NCBI GenBank assembly: GCA_973895155.1
Contig: OZ316893.1
Coordinates: 11,346,001 to 11,410,000 of the forward strand
Source: Marsupella aquatica
Lineage: Eukaryota > Marchantiophyta
Direction of reading: 5' to 3'
DNA: 64,000 bases
Part shown: positions 1 to 13,086 of the stretch, piece by piece
Position numbering within the stretch: position 1 is the first letter of the stretch
How the letters are laid out: each line of letters begins with the position of its first letter
The notes under the pieces: generated by a model
Told to the model about the DNA's origin: nothing
What the model saw: only the letters and a program-made list of their open reading frames with translations
The model's database searches: none
Made by a program: the position numbers and the translations under genes

Positions 1-196
1 TCGACATTCTTGGCTTGTGGACTGCCCTACAGATCTATATCTACAGCCTGTCCAAAACAAACCCTGTTGTCCAGTGTCAATCTAGATCGGTGTGCTCTCC
101 ATTATTCTGCTTGAGACAACTTCTACTGCAACAAAATATACATATGTATCGCTCAGGGGAATATCTTTAACAAATCTAATCCACTACTCGAAAAAC

Positions 197-3100
197 TTAA
201 GAATGCGTCTGCATCTGATTTCTTTTCTTCAAATTGACGAGGGTATCATGAAGCACCCAAGGGAAGCTGAGCAAGTACTGGTGCGCTTCACCAGCGCTGG
301 GATGGAGGAGGTATCTCTCATGATACGTAACATGGTACCATGCCGAAGCTTTTGCAAAGGCTTCGTGTTCTTCCAATACTGGAGCGGTCGTGTCCGCTGA
401 ACTCGAGTCCACCCCGTACGCATCGTACTCATAACCATGTTTGAACCAGCGGCGGGCTTCACTTTGTAGTGACCTCACGGCGAAGCCGATTCTGTCCTTC
501 ACTTCACCTTGTCTCTTCACATAGAACTTTGAGAGGGGTAAGATGTTGCCACTCAAAGCCTCCGCTTCGGTTTTGATTCCATACTGGTTCATTAATCCCA
601 CCAACTTTGCATCATACCAACTTTTCAACATTTTTGCTTCCGAGATGTAATCCCCCAAGCCCGGCCAAATCAGCTCCCTATCAAAAAACTTGACAATGTT
701 ATCTCTTGTAATAGTAGAGATGAGGGTCTTATCCTTGGCTTCACCCAGGACTGCGCGGAAGAGCCTGCCAATAACCCTTTCTGACTTGTAGCTCAATTTT
801 TCGTCCTTCTCCATGAAATCTGGATAAGTTGTTGGCCGTAGATCGGCGCGCATTACGGCAGGTTTTCCGGTCTTGGGAAAGTCTACCGCCACAGCGAAGA
901 GCTTTGCGAGCTCAATGCACTTTGGATCTCTTGCCATGGCAGGTTCTTTGTCCGCTTGGACAACATGAGCATTCGCTATCTGTCCCAGTGCGTCATTGGT
1001 CATGTACTGAACGAAAAATTCTTGAATATCCTGAAATGATCAAACGATTAATGTTGTAATATCAACAAACCCAAAGGTTAGTGCGCGAGATGTCAATTCA
1101 TCAAAGTTACCAATTCAGTCTTCACCAATTGCAACCAAACCAAAAGAACAGGACCTGGACCTGGACTTGGACTTGGACTAAACGATCGATCTTTTTAAGA
1201 TGACCTGATGTTTGAGCGCCATCCAGAAGTACAGTACGTAGCTAGCTAGCTCGAAACCCAAAATTATGGCAATTTTCAAACTCGATCCAAGCTCAGATTG
1301 ATGCTATCGACGTCACTCGGCAAATTGGACCGTGTGCTTAGAGAGAGTTACCCCCGGACGTTACCTCTATTTCTACTGGACGTTGGAGTAGAGTGATTTG
1401 GGGAGAATCGTATTCCATCGGTTCATCAGTCCGGAATGGGACCAACGATTTGTCCCAGCTTACGAAGTAAAGGTCCCCGTCCAAATCACTGCCTGAACAC
1501 TCATTTGGATGAGGCCTTCATTCCGTTATTGATACACAGTCCGAACAACGTAAGTGACGATGAGTTCAAACAGATTTCCCAAGTCGTGGCAGAAACAGCT
1601 GTTAGAGAGCCATCCTCAAAAATTTCAACTCTCACAAGACACGTAAATAACATCAGAGCGCCATTACTTGTTCTTAAACATGCACTGATGCAGGCAATAT
1701 TTTCGATGCAGCTAGCGCGTATTTAAACCTCAGTCTGCATAAATTACGATATCTCTAGCTAGAGGTGCCTTCACTGACACCAACTCACAGTTCGACCTTA
1801 GAACTTACAACGTTCTCCCACATGTGCCTATTGAGCTACTACTCATGTAGATTCACACGCCAACGCACCAGAGGAAAGGTTCGATTGATTTCATGACAAG
1901 ACTTAGTATCGTACCTGCTACCCCGCTGTGGGAAGACAACACAGTCCACCATCTGATTCAATTCTGGAACATCCACTGCTTGAAGCACCCTAACATCCCC
2001 TGGGTGCAGACAAGGATTTTTCGCCACCACAACTGGACCTCGCACTACACACTCGCCATCGTCTTCGTACTCCAGACCATCATTTATAAAGCTCCTAGTT
2101 CCAGGAAAGCTCGAAACTCGCACAAAAACTTGTCCATATTCAAGAAGTCCAGTCTCATCTAGGCAACCCATCAGAGTTCTGCCCTTGGAAACTAGAATCC
2201 TCGACTTAGTGCGCAGCTGCAACAATGTAAAGGCCCTGAAGGCCTGCAGCAAGCTCAGCAAATACGGCTCTCTTGTGGGATGGTATCCGGCCTTCAGCAT
2301 TGCAACAGTTGTCTGGTGAGTTGCACCCGAGCTTGTCATTTGCAGAATCTCCAGTGCCACAGACATGTCGAGGACAACTTCATTCAGCCTAAACAAAATT
2401 AGCTCTTGCAATCGCTCAAAAACAGAATCTCTAATTTCTAGAGTAGAAAGCAATGTTATGATTTGTCTGTTTAAGTAGCACGGCAACCTTTTGCTCCAGC
2501 CAATGACCTCCAAATCAAAATGCTCAGAAGCGAATTTATCCATGCTTTTGCGCAATGACAACTTGTACGGACTTGACCCGTGGCTGACCGCAACCACCCC
2601 TTTGTAGCCACCATATCGAATCTGGAATGCAGAGGGCACATGATCCCCACGGCAACCACATTTTGCAGCAACCCGCGTAGCAAACGAAGACGAAATCCTG
2701 CCAATTCCATCTGAGAAGCAATATTTGCCATCTCCAGTCTCGATGTCGGCAATATACTCAACCTCCCATCTTTCTACTGGTAATGTTTTTGTAGTTGAGG
2801 AGAAACACTGACCCATGCGAGCAGCACATTTTGCAACATTTCGTATACCCAGGAAGTTCCCCATCCACTCCCGGATGCTGTTTGCTGATACATTATTGGC
2901 CTGAGAAAACATCCAAACCGATTGATCCCTGAGCTGCCCTGAAGAGAAGGCCAGAAACTCAAAATGCTTTCCTTGTAACCAAATTCCCTCTTTCAGAACC
3001 TTTCTAATCCTTCTGTAGACGTCTGACTGGCCATTCAGCCCTGCAGGGTCTGAAAGGGCTTGTGAACCAAGGGTCAGATAATCCTCCTCTATGAAGGAGA

Positions 3101-4632
3101 TACGAATGAAATTATCAATCACGTCGATGTATTTCCTTGTTACCCTATTCGAGACTTCTTCCTGACGTCCAACGCAGTAGATTTTGGATGGGCTCACTGC
3201 TACACGATACACCCAGATCAGACCATCGTCAAGTTGAATTGACGTTGACCGAGGCAAACGAACACGATTCCTCCGGATCTTGTACAGTTCCTCGTCCAGC
3301 CACTGTTCTGGATTTGTGGTCACTATGGTGGTGCTCGCTTTTAGGCTCTGAAGCACCCACAGAGCCTCTTCTTCAGGTGTATGATGGAGTAATTGAAAGA
3401 ACTTGGTGCTAAGGCTTGGCCCACTAAGGTTTCCGACTTGCACAAGATGATTCAAGTAAAACATAACTCTGAAAGCTAAACAGAATTGGGTCGGGCACTT
3501 CATGAGGGGCACAAGAACTTTCGGGGAAGTATCCGCATATGAAGTTCTGCCAGTCATCAACTGTAATAGACGAGTGTCAGCTGAGGCTAGTCGATAATCC
3601 TCCAAACAGGAGAGCACTTTTGATAGCTTCGGCAAGGGTAATGATTCTGGAAATTCTATTAGATAGGCGAACGACTGCCCAATGCTTCTATCTGCGGTGA
3701 AGTCAACAGTGCGAATCCAAGGTTGCTTTGGCCTCGAAATGAGATGCAGTTGGGAGAAAATGTCCGTTAAATCTTCAACTCCAGCTGCTTCGCGGAATAT
3801 GTGCGGAGGATGCCAAAGCTGCACGATAATTTACGAAAGTGTTCATAATTTGTGGAACTTGCATCGAGAGGGAAGCTGGTTTTCGCTAAGTAATCAGAAC
3901 GGTCGAAAGAAGAGCTTCAAATCAACTTGTGGTATCCTCTTTAAGTTTGACCCTCAGTCTTCTAACTTAGTTCTACAGCATCTTGAATGTCATGTGCATC
4001 ACGCGAGACAAATTCAGAGCAAGAGAGTACGGTGTGATGAGGTAAGAATTTCCAACCTCTAAAAGCAGCATCGGGCCTGCGGATGACGAGCTAGCTGTCT
4101 TGGCATGGTAAATGTAACAGATGCACCTGAATCGAAACTCTAACTTGTAGGTGGTCGTTTTGGAAATCCAAGAACCCATATATTCTTGCTGGGTAACAAC
4201 CCTGAGTTTTAAATCAAGCTTGCGCTCTCGGAAGTCGAACTCAGTGTCAACGCTGTCAACGACGTTGCTAGTGGACCACAGAATGTGCAACGTGTCACCG
4301 GTAAGACATCCCATCGACAGAGCATGCCCTTGCACTCGGATAACACTATGCTCGGGGTTGTGCTTGACTTGTCGTTTCGAAACATTGATTCGTAGAGGGC
4401 GTCCTTGTAATCTCAGCTGGAATAGAGATTTAGCAGCAAGCATTTGAACTCGCTCTGCAGCATTTTCTTCCAAAAAAATTACAAATCCGTAGCCCTTGTG
4501 CCTTGTTTGGAAACTGTCCCGCGGGAGCTCGCAAGAGTACACTGCTCCTGGGCTTGTTACGCTTTCTAGGAAAGTTTTCAGGTCCTCCTCTGTGGCTGTG
4601 TAGGGTATGTTACTCACGTGAACCTCTTTCAT
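197..4632 (-). CDS. RDR1: RNA-dependent RNA polymerase, RDR1-like, copy A (4 exons, 1154 aa)
   Basis: Predicted exons on the minus strand are 4632-4057, 3818-1915, 1515-1365 and 1030-197. All junctions are GT-AG and phases close (3465 nt). The enzyme copies single-stranded RNA into dsRNA that feeds Dicer-dependent small-RNA production. The N-terminus (about residues 3-70) is RRM-like, with an RNP2-type VHVSNI and an RNP1-type KGYGFVIF. The long second exon carries the RdRP core (SDGIGRIS, PSAFQIRYGGYKG, NPCLHPGDVRVLQA). Exon 3 encodes RPHPNECSGSDLDGD, so the catalytic DLDGD (residues 837-841) is intact. The C-terminus contains ADKEPAMARD, AVDFPKTGKPA and ASAWYHVTYH. The SDLDGD motif, with S before it, and the C-terminal region favour RDR1 over RDR2 or RDR6. 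The start was chosen at MKEVHVSN, immediately before the RRM. The donor of intron 1 (GAG/GTTGGA) is non-consensus but identical in copy B. It is a tandem paralogue of the gene at 8498-13086. Confidence 0.93.
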
Positions 4633-5626
4633 CGAGGTGAATGCTTGAAGTGGGTCACTTAATCTGGGACAATGTCAGTTCTTTCAATTCAAAACCCTCG
4701 GCGACGAAAGCATTCAGTTGCAAATTGCTCTGTGCATAACGTTGACCTTCAATCCGGAAAGCAATTGCACGTCGGTAAGCTAGTTCCTGGCTTTGTCGGG
4801 GTTTCGGATTCAGAGCTCTGCTTTAGTAATAATTGAGGACATGGTGAGCCAGGAGTAGAATCATGCCATGCATATGAGGCTGAAATGAATAGGTTTCAGG
4901 AGCAATTCCATATCAAGATGGAGCGTGTGATTCTGCTGGGGTGGGGATGATAGCTTGATACACCACACTCTAGCTCAAATCTCCTGAAGAGAAAACATGC
5001 ACGGATGAATATTTACTCTGGAGTAGGAAGCATTTCATGCACAAAAAATCACGAACGAATGGCTGAGACAAACTGGTCCTGAAATTCTTTGGGAGTTCCA
5101 AACCCATCGTCTCGACGCTGCAACCTGGATCAAGTTATCCAGCTCTGCGATCAGAATAAATAGATTGGATTTCTAATAGCTTAACCATCCAACAAGCGGA
5201 CATTTCTCGAATCAAGAACTGTGAAATCGAGCAAAACTCTCAGAGTTTCAATCATTCATTTAACCTGATTGACAGATTACATTTTGAATAGTTGGTTGTT
5301 GATGGGGGAGACTATGGCACGAAGGATACGAAAACGATATAGAGGAAGCGCCTGCTGCTTGTCAGATGCGACGAGGCCACCATCCTGGCGACGACTCAGA
5401 AACAGGAGATAGCAAGTACGACAACCCCTAATCGACTCGAAAGGTATCACCATTCGTCCCGCCGAGACAAGGTACATACTTGGAAGCTGCTAGGAATTGG
5501 AGCCGTATCTTCACTTATCACAAGCCGGCCAGTCCGGGCCTGTCCAGCATCACACGCAGTCATCACAAGATAGCTCGAGTTCAATTCAAGGCTCCAGCCT
5601 TTCGACGGCCAGTACTAGCTATCCAA

Positions 5627-5690
5627 TTCATGTAGATTTTCCCGCGTCACCATTCATGTAGATTTTCCCGCGTCACCATTCATGCAAAGC
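5627..5690. repeat. 27-bp tandem repeat upstream of RDR copy A
   Basis: The unit TCATGTAGATTTTCCCGCGT plus CACCAT occurs twice in tandem. A third, degenerate start (TCATGCAAAGC) follows. It lies about 1 kb upstream of the copy A start codon. Confidence 0.75.
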
Positions 5691-7094
5691 TTGATAGCCA
5701 CGCGTCCCACTATCTACAAGCTCCGTCAATTGTGCATCTCAAGTCCTGTCATATACCGTCACCATCTCCAGCCGATCTTGGAGAGGTATCTGCAATAATT
5801 GTTCTGCTACCGTTCTTGAAATATCCGATCCCCTACACGCTTCGTCCTTGATCACAATCAGCTCTCATAATTAATGAATCAACAATATTCATCGAGCCCT
5901 CTCAGGAGAATTGAAGTCCTATTCCGTCAAATCTTCGGTGATTCGCGAGTACCGTCCGGCATTCGAGTTGTACATTGGACGTTTACATCCAATGTATAGC
6001 TCTAGTGTCGCTGGAGCTAGAGCTGCAGCTCTCTACGTACTATCAAAGCTGTGAAGAAGTCTTGGACGAACAAACAATGTTTTCAATTCCTCTAGTCTGC
6101 TGGACCAAATACACTACTGTACCAAGTTTGCCCATGCCGGAGGACCAACCAATTGTAGAGGATTCTCCATGCCAAGTTATGAAATGGGAATGAGAGTGAA
6201 AGCAATTCTTGTCCCTTCAAGACATGCACGACAGTAAAGACGAACAATCATGAAAAATCATGAAACCGAATTGCTGGAGGTTTCAGTACTTTTGAGGCAT
6301 ACTGTGATAGTGGGAGTATCTTTCGGCTAATCACAATGTCTGATTAATGTTCTTAATTTCAACGTTAAAATGACTTACACACGGAAGTGTACCTCAATTC
6401 ACTTAATTTCGAAGTGACTCTCTAGTGCTATACATTGTGTCGACAAGGCATGACTGATGAGAATGTGGGTTTGAAAACCAGCCTGAGAAAGACAGTTGAA
6501 GCGACAGTTGAAGGTGCTACGTGATACTCGAGACTTTGACAGGCACTCTCTCGCTTCCTTTCCTTTGGAATGATAATCTTGACACTTGATACTCTCATTC
6601 CAACGAGTACGGTGTGCTGTAATGGTTCATTCCGGCGGCATACGCGCCTATCCAACAAATTGCCTGTCAAGCCCATTACTCCAGCGATGACACCACAAAT
6701 ATTTCCGTGATATTTGTCTGCTCGAGGGCTTGATTGGACCAGCACGACCGGATCGTCCATCTAATTAACTACGCCACACGCATAATTATCTGGGATTTAT
6801 TAAAGTAGGGAATTGTACAGTAGATCCCGATAGTTTTTCTTGAGCAGCTCATTTCCAAGAACTAATTTAGGAAACTACACACAGCGGCCCGTTTCCACGA
6901 ACAATGACACACGTCCACAATTGGACTCACGGCCCTCGTGCAGCAGAATTGGTATTGACGGAGATGCGTAATTTATTGAGAAGCTAGTAAGGGTCGACCG
7001 TACCACGCGCATTAGGCACTGCAGCTTTTGAGTCTCAAACTAGAACTCATCTCGTTCAATCAATTACCGAGTTTTCGCTTGAGCTTTCGGTATT

Positions 7095-7312
7095 AGACCA
7101 TCTCGCATGTGAAGAGACCCCGGAACAGACCGTCCTTGGGGATTCACGATTTTGGCATTGGACCCATCTCACATGTGAACGGACCGTTGTTGAGCATTCA
7201 TGATAATATTTGGCATTAGATCGATCCACCTCCAATGTGAACAGATCGTCCTTGCGGATTCACGATTTTTTGGCATTGGACCCATCTCTCCTGTGAACAG
7301 GCCGTCCTTTGA
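7095..7312. repeat. Degenerate tandem repeat, about 55-80 bp unit, four copies
   Basis: The pattern 'GGCATTGGACCCATCTC...TGTGAACRGACCGTCCTT...GATTCACGATTTT' recurs about four times with substitutions and small indels. No coding potential is seen. Confidence 0.65.
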
Positions 7313-8084
7313 GACAATCAATAGTAGAGTGAGAAAATTTCGAAAAAGATTCTGTAAGAGACCGGGCCAGTAAATTACCACCAAGATTTGTTTAGAGTAC
7401 CAAGGTTTCAGCAAGGAATTTCAGTACAGTTTCAGTGGCGGTTGGTTAACTTTGAGAGAATTTTGCAATACTCCAGAAAGTACAAAAACACGATTGAACG
7501 TTAACCATCGTAAAGTCAAGTTATGGTGCATGATTCCATTTCAGTGGCGGACAACTTTTGTAAAAAATTTGGATTTGAATGTTTTTCATGCATCATGGGG
7601 CCCTAGATCACGGAATGACATAAAACAAGAATTATAAAACAAGAATGTAAAACCGCCTTTTGGTAGATCTCTTCCATTGCTCCCCTTTCAGCAATGAGAT
7701 GTGAATTGTTTTCATACGCCCTTGTACTATCTAAACTTCACATATATTTCAACCTACTCAATAATAAACTGGAACTTCATGACAAAATTGCAAATGATGG
7801 CGCATCATGTGCAAACTAAGAGTTGAACAGTACTGATAAGACTCCCAAATCTGATTGTCAAACGTGGCCATAGTCCGGCGATAACATAACTGAAGAGAGA
7901 GTTCTGTGCATAAGATACGAAAACTTCATCAACGTTCCGAAAGGGCAACAGTACTCAAAATAGGGTGCCCAAATTTCTCCTAGCTACGAAAGGTGAAGAC
8001 GGAGCACAAGTTTTCTTAAAGTACATGAGAAAGCTGATATACGATCCCAGAAATGTCTAAAAAAGTTTTGCCTCAAAATCCCTG

Positions 8085-8255
8085 ATATTGCAACATAAGG
8101 GCAAGACAGAGTATTCTTAATTTACATGAGATATCCCTGATATTGAAACAGCAGGGAAGCGTAGACTATTCTTAATTTACAGGACAATATCCCTGATACT
8201 GAAACAGCAGGGAAGCATAGATTGTTCTTAAATTACGTGAGAACTATTCCTAAGA
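8085..8255. repeat. Tandem repeat, about 67 bp unit, three copies, 3' of RDR copy B
   Basis: Three copies of 'ATCCCTGATATTGAAACAGCAGGG...ATTCTTAATTTAC' lie 250-400 bp beyond the RDR copy B stop codon. No counterpart is visible in the available 3' flank of copy A. Confidence 0.65.
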
Positions 8256-8497
8256 GGAGCCATCTAAAACTAGATAGTCTGTGAGGTCTGCATTGAAAGG
8301 CTCCCTAGAGTACTAAATTCAGCACTGTGATCTATGGATGCTGTCCAAAAGACACCTGATCTCCATTTTCAAGATCGACCGGTCTACTCTCTCCATTTGC
8401 TTCAGAGAATGTCTAGTGATACAAAATACACATCCAGGGCTCAACTTAATATATACAGCGCTGATGACAGACATCTAATCCACCAGGATTGTTCGTC

Positions 8498-11400
8498 TCA
8501 AAAATTCCGAATGCGTCGATTTCTCTTCTTCAAATTTAAAAGAGTTTCATGAACCACCCAAGGAAAGCTTAGCAAATACTGGTGCCCATTGCCAGCGCTA
8601 GGGTGAACGAGGTAGCTCGCATCATACGTAACATGGTACCATGCCGAAGCTTTTGCGAAGGCTTCGTATTCTTCCAAACCTGGTGCGCTCGAGTTCGCCG
8701 AGTGCTCACTGTGTGCATCGTCATAACCATGCTTGAACCAGCTGCGGGCTTCACTCTGTAGAGATCTCACGGCGAATCCGATCCTGTCCCTTACTTCATT
8801 TTGTCCCTTTACATAGAACTTTGACAGAGGTAGAATGTTGCCACTCAAAGCCTCAGCTTCGGTTTTGATTCCATACTGGTTCATTAATCCTACCAACTTT
8901 GCATCGTACCAACTTTTCAACATCTTTGCTTCTTCGATGTGTTCCTCAAAGCCGTGCCAAACCAGTTCCCTGTCGAAAGTCCGGACAATGCTATCTTTTG
9001 TAATAGTGGAGATAAGGGTCTTATCCTTGGCTTCGCCCACGACTGCGCGGAAGAGCTTTCCAATGACCCGTTCTGATGTATAAGTCATTTTGTCGTCCTT
9101 CTCCATGAAGTCTGGATATGTTGTTGCCCTTAGATGGGGGCTCATTACAGCAGGTTTCCCGGTCTTTGGAAAGTCTACCGCTTCTGTGAACAGCATTGCA
9201 AGCTCTAAGCACTTTGAATCTCTTGCCATCGCAGGCTCTTTGTCCGCATGGACAACATGAGCATTCGCAATTATTCCCAGTGCGTCACTCTTCATGTACT
9301 GCACAAAAAAGTCTTGAATATCCTGAAAGTTGCCCAAACCAATCCCAACAACCCAGAGGTCAGTATGCGGGAAAATCTTCATCACGGTCACAACTTCAGT
9401 CTGCACCAACGAAACTGTTGAGGAACAGTAAAGAACAGGGACTGGGTTCTCTAAAGTGTGAAAAGGACATTTTTCTATCACCGTCACACATTGAAGTGCC
9501 GTAAACTACTGTAGGCAGCCGGGAAACCAAAGTTATGCGGCCAAATAAACTGTCTCGATTCCAGGCCAAGATTCTTACTGGAAACGCTCAGCAAACTGGT
9601 GTCGCTTAGAGAAACTTACCTCTATGTTTACTGGACGCGGGAGTGAAGTGATCTCCGGAGGATCGTAACTCATCGGTTCAGAAGTCTGGAATGGGACTAA
9701 CAACCGGTCCCAAGTTACAAAGTAAAGATCCCCGTCCAAATCACTGCCTGAACATTCATTTGGATGAGGCCTTCATTCCGGACAAAATGTACACAAGAGT
9801 AAGGTTAGTGACGATGACTTCAAACTGGCGTCACAAACCTTGCAGAACAGAAGAAAACAACTCCAGAGCCACGCCCGCAAACTTCTACTCTTAGCAGACA
9901 TACAACGAACACCCATTTGCTATTTGTTCTCCTTCGACACGCAACTATGCACGCAGTTTTGGGCGAATAATACAAATTCTGCAGGAGTGATGCTATCCAA
10001 CCTTCACTGAAACCAACCCTCAACACCTAAATAACTTTCTCCCACAATCTACCCATTGCGCTAACCCACATCGATTCACACGCCGACCAACCAGAGGGGT
10101 CAGGCTCTTTTGTATGGTACCTGATACCCCGTTGTGGGAAGACAACACAATCCACCATGTGATCCAATTCTGGAACACCCACAGCTAGGAGCACCCTAAC
10201 GTCCCCTGGGTGCAGACAAGGATTCTTCGCCACCACAACTGGACCTCTCACTACACACTTGCCATCGTCTTCGTACTCCAGACCGTCGTTTATAAAGCTT
10301 CGACTTCCAGGAAAGCTCGAAACTCGCACAAAAACTTGTCCGTATTCAAGAATTCCAGTCTCATCTAGGCAACCCATCATAGTTCTGCCCTTGGAAACTA
10401 GAATCCTCGACTTAGTGCGCAGCTGCAACAATTGAAAGGCCCTGAAGGCTTGCAGCAAGCTCAGCAAATACGGCTCTTTTGTGGGATGGTATTCGGCCTT
10501 CAGCATTGCAACAGCTGTCTGGTGAGTTGCACCCGAGCTTGTCATTTGCAGAATATCCAGAGCCACAGACATGTCACTAACAACTTCATTCAGCTTCGAC
10601 AAAACCAGTTTCTGCATTTCCTCAAAGATACAGTCTTCGATTCCGAGAGTAGAAAGCAATGTTATGATTTGTCTGTTTAAGTAGCATGGTAACCTTTTGC
10701 TCCAGCTAATTACCTCCAAATCAGAATGCTCAGAATCGAATTTTCTCATACTGTTGCGCAATGACAACTTGTGCAGTGACCCGTGGCTGACAGCAACCAC
10801 CCCTTTGAAGCCACCATACCGAATCTGAAATGCTGAGGGAACAACCCCATGGCAATGACATTTTGCAGCAACTCTCCTAGCAAATGAAAGCGAAATCTTG
10901 CCAATGCCATCCGAGAAGCAATATTTGCCATCCCCAGTCTCGATGTCGTCAATATACTCAACCTCCCAACTTTCCACAGGTAATGTTTTTGTGGTCGAGG
11001 AGAAACATTGACCCATTCGAGCAGCACATTTTGCAACATTTCGTATACGCAGGAAATTCCCCATCCACTCCCGGATGCTGTTTGCTGACACATTATTGGC
11101 CTTAGCAAACATCCAAACTGAATGATCCCTAAGCTGACTTGAGGAAAAGGCCAGAAACTCAAAATGCTTTCCTTCTAACCAAATGCCCTCTTTCAGAACT
11201 GTCATAATCCTTCTGTAGACATCTGAGTGGCCATTCCGGTTTCCAGAGTCTGAAAGGGCTTGTGACCCAAGGTTCGACTGATCCTCCTCTATGAATGAGA
11301 CACGAATGAAATTATCAATCTCGTCGATGCATTCCCTTGTAACCCTATTCGAGACTTCTGCCTCACGTCCATAGCAGTAGATTTTTGTTGGGCTCACCGT

Positions 11401-13086
11401 CACACGATACACCCAGATCAGCCCATCATCAAGTTGAATTGAGGTTGACGTAGGCAGACGAATACGACCCATCCGGATCTTGTTCAGCTCATTTTCCAGC
11501 CACTGATCTGGATTGACAGTCACCATGGTGGTGGTCACTTTTAGTTTCTGAAGAACCCACATAGCGTTTTCTTCAGGTGTCCGATAGAGTAATTCAAAGA
11601 ACTTGAGGTTAAGGCTTGGACCACTAAGGTTTCCCACTTGCACAAGAGCATTCAAGACAAACATGACCTTGAAACTTAAAGAAAACTGAGTCGGACACTT
11701 CATGAGAGGCACGAGCACGTTCGGGGACGTATCTGCATAAGACCCGCTAGTCTTGAATTGTAATAGACGAATATCAGCTGAGGCTAGTCGATAATCCTCC
11801 AAACAGGAAAGAACTTTGGATAGGTCTGTCGTTGGTACAGTTCTCGGAAATTCCAGTAGATAGGCAAAGCACTGCCCAATGCTTCTCATTACGGTGAAGT
11901 CAACAGTCCGAATCCAAGGCTGCGTTGGCCTCGAAACGAGATTCGAGATTTGGATGAGGAGATCTGAAAAATTTCTGACACCTTCTTCGCGGAATATGTG
12001 CGGAGGATGCCACAGCTGCCAGACAAAACAAAAAAGTGACAATAGCATCGTCCTCCATCAATAATTTCTGTTCTAAAAAGTCGTTAGCCGATTTGTCAGA
12101 TTTATCAATACGGCCGACTGGGGTCGAACTTTAAGACTTCCCGGTCAAAATTTCCGACTTCAATTATTTTCCAACAATTGCGGGGCAGTGCACCGCGCAC
12201 ACTATACCTTGTCATGCTAATTACAGCCCATTTTATCAACAGTCATAAGTGGCGTATATCTCACAGTTGTCTCCTCTTCATTTTCATTTTAGCATACAAA
12301 TTCAGATCAATTCCGTTGAAACAATCAAGCATGTCCTCTCATCTGTCAAGTGTCACCTCAATAAAAAAATGGGTATCGAAAGTACCAATCTTAATCAGGA
12401 CATAACTTGTAGGTGCTTCTTCAGGCTTCATCTCTCCTTTTGACACTACATCTTGAATTTACGTCACGGGAGACAAATTTCAGAGAAAGAGAGCATGGAG
12501 TGGTGAGAAAGTAAGAATGTCCAACCTCAATCAGCAGCAGTGGACCTTTTGATGACGAGCCAGCTGTCTTTGCTTGGTGAATGCAGAAGATGTTCCTGAA
12601 TCGAAACTCTAACTTATATGATTTCGTTGTCGAGTACCCAATACCATCAAAGTCGGCCTGGCCGTCAACCCTGATTTTCAGATCAAGCTTGCGCTCACGG
12701 AAATCGAACTCAGATTCAACAATCTTGCTACTGGACCACAAAATGTGGAAAGTGTCACCAGTAAGACATCCCATCGACAGAGCATTCCCTTCCAGTCCAA
12801 TGACACTATGGTCGGGATTGTGCTTCACTTGTCGTTTGGAAACATTGATTCGTAGTAGACGTCCCTGTAACCTCATTCGAGAGTTAGCAGCGAGGAATCG
12901 AACTCGCTCTGCAAATGCTTCGTCCGAAAAGGTTACAAATCCGTAGCCCTTGTGGCTTGTTTGGAAACTTTCTCGCCGGAGCTCGCAAGAGCACACTGCT
13001 CCCGGCCGTGTTACGCTCTCCAGGAAAGTTTTCAGATCCCCCTCTGTGACTGTGTAGAGTACGTTGCTCACATGAACCTCTTTCAT
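8498..13086 (-). CDS. RDR1: RNA-dependent RNA polymerase, RDR1-like, copy B (4 exons, 1143 aa)
   Basis: Predicted exons on the minus strand are 13086-12526, 12015-10121, 9770-9620 and 9322-8498 (3432 nt, phases close). Intron positions and phases match copy A exactly, and exon 3 is the same 151 nt in both. The product should make dsRNA from single-stranded RNA templates in RNA silencing. It has an N-terminal RRM-like segment (VHVSNV, KGYGFVTF), an RdRP core (SDGIGKIS, PSAFQIRYGGFKG, NPCLHPGDVRVL) and an intact catalytic DLDGD at residues 829-833. By eye about four in five residues match copy A. No frameshift or stop is visible, so both copies look functional. Intron 1 is longer here (510 versus 238 bp). 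Start MKEVHVSN corresponds to that of copy A. Confidence 0.93.

Larger units (their letters stand above)
1..6190. repeat. Segmental duplication unit A (RDR copy A plus flanks)
   Basis: This block and 8330-14900 are paralogous. Similarity is not confined to the coding exons. The 3' flank matches (about 30-240 against 8340-8560), and so does the 5' flank (about 5745-6180 against 14466-14900; for example the CTCCAGCC and GGAGCTAGAGCTG blocks). Both flanks are interrupted by copy-specific insertions and small tandem repeats. The left edge lies at or beyond the window start, so the unit may be larger. Confidence 0.7.
4633..8497. other. Intergenic spacer between the two RDR genes
   Basis: No gene is seen. 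The right part (4633 to about 6190) is the upstream flank and presumed promoter of copy A, and it resembles the upstream flank of copy B. The left part (about 6200-8300) is AT-rich spacer with two small tandem repeats (7095-7312 and 8085-8255). All open frames here are short and unlike known proteins. Confidence 0.5.
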
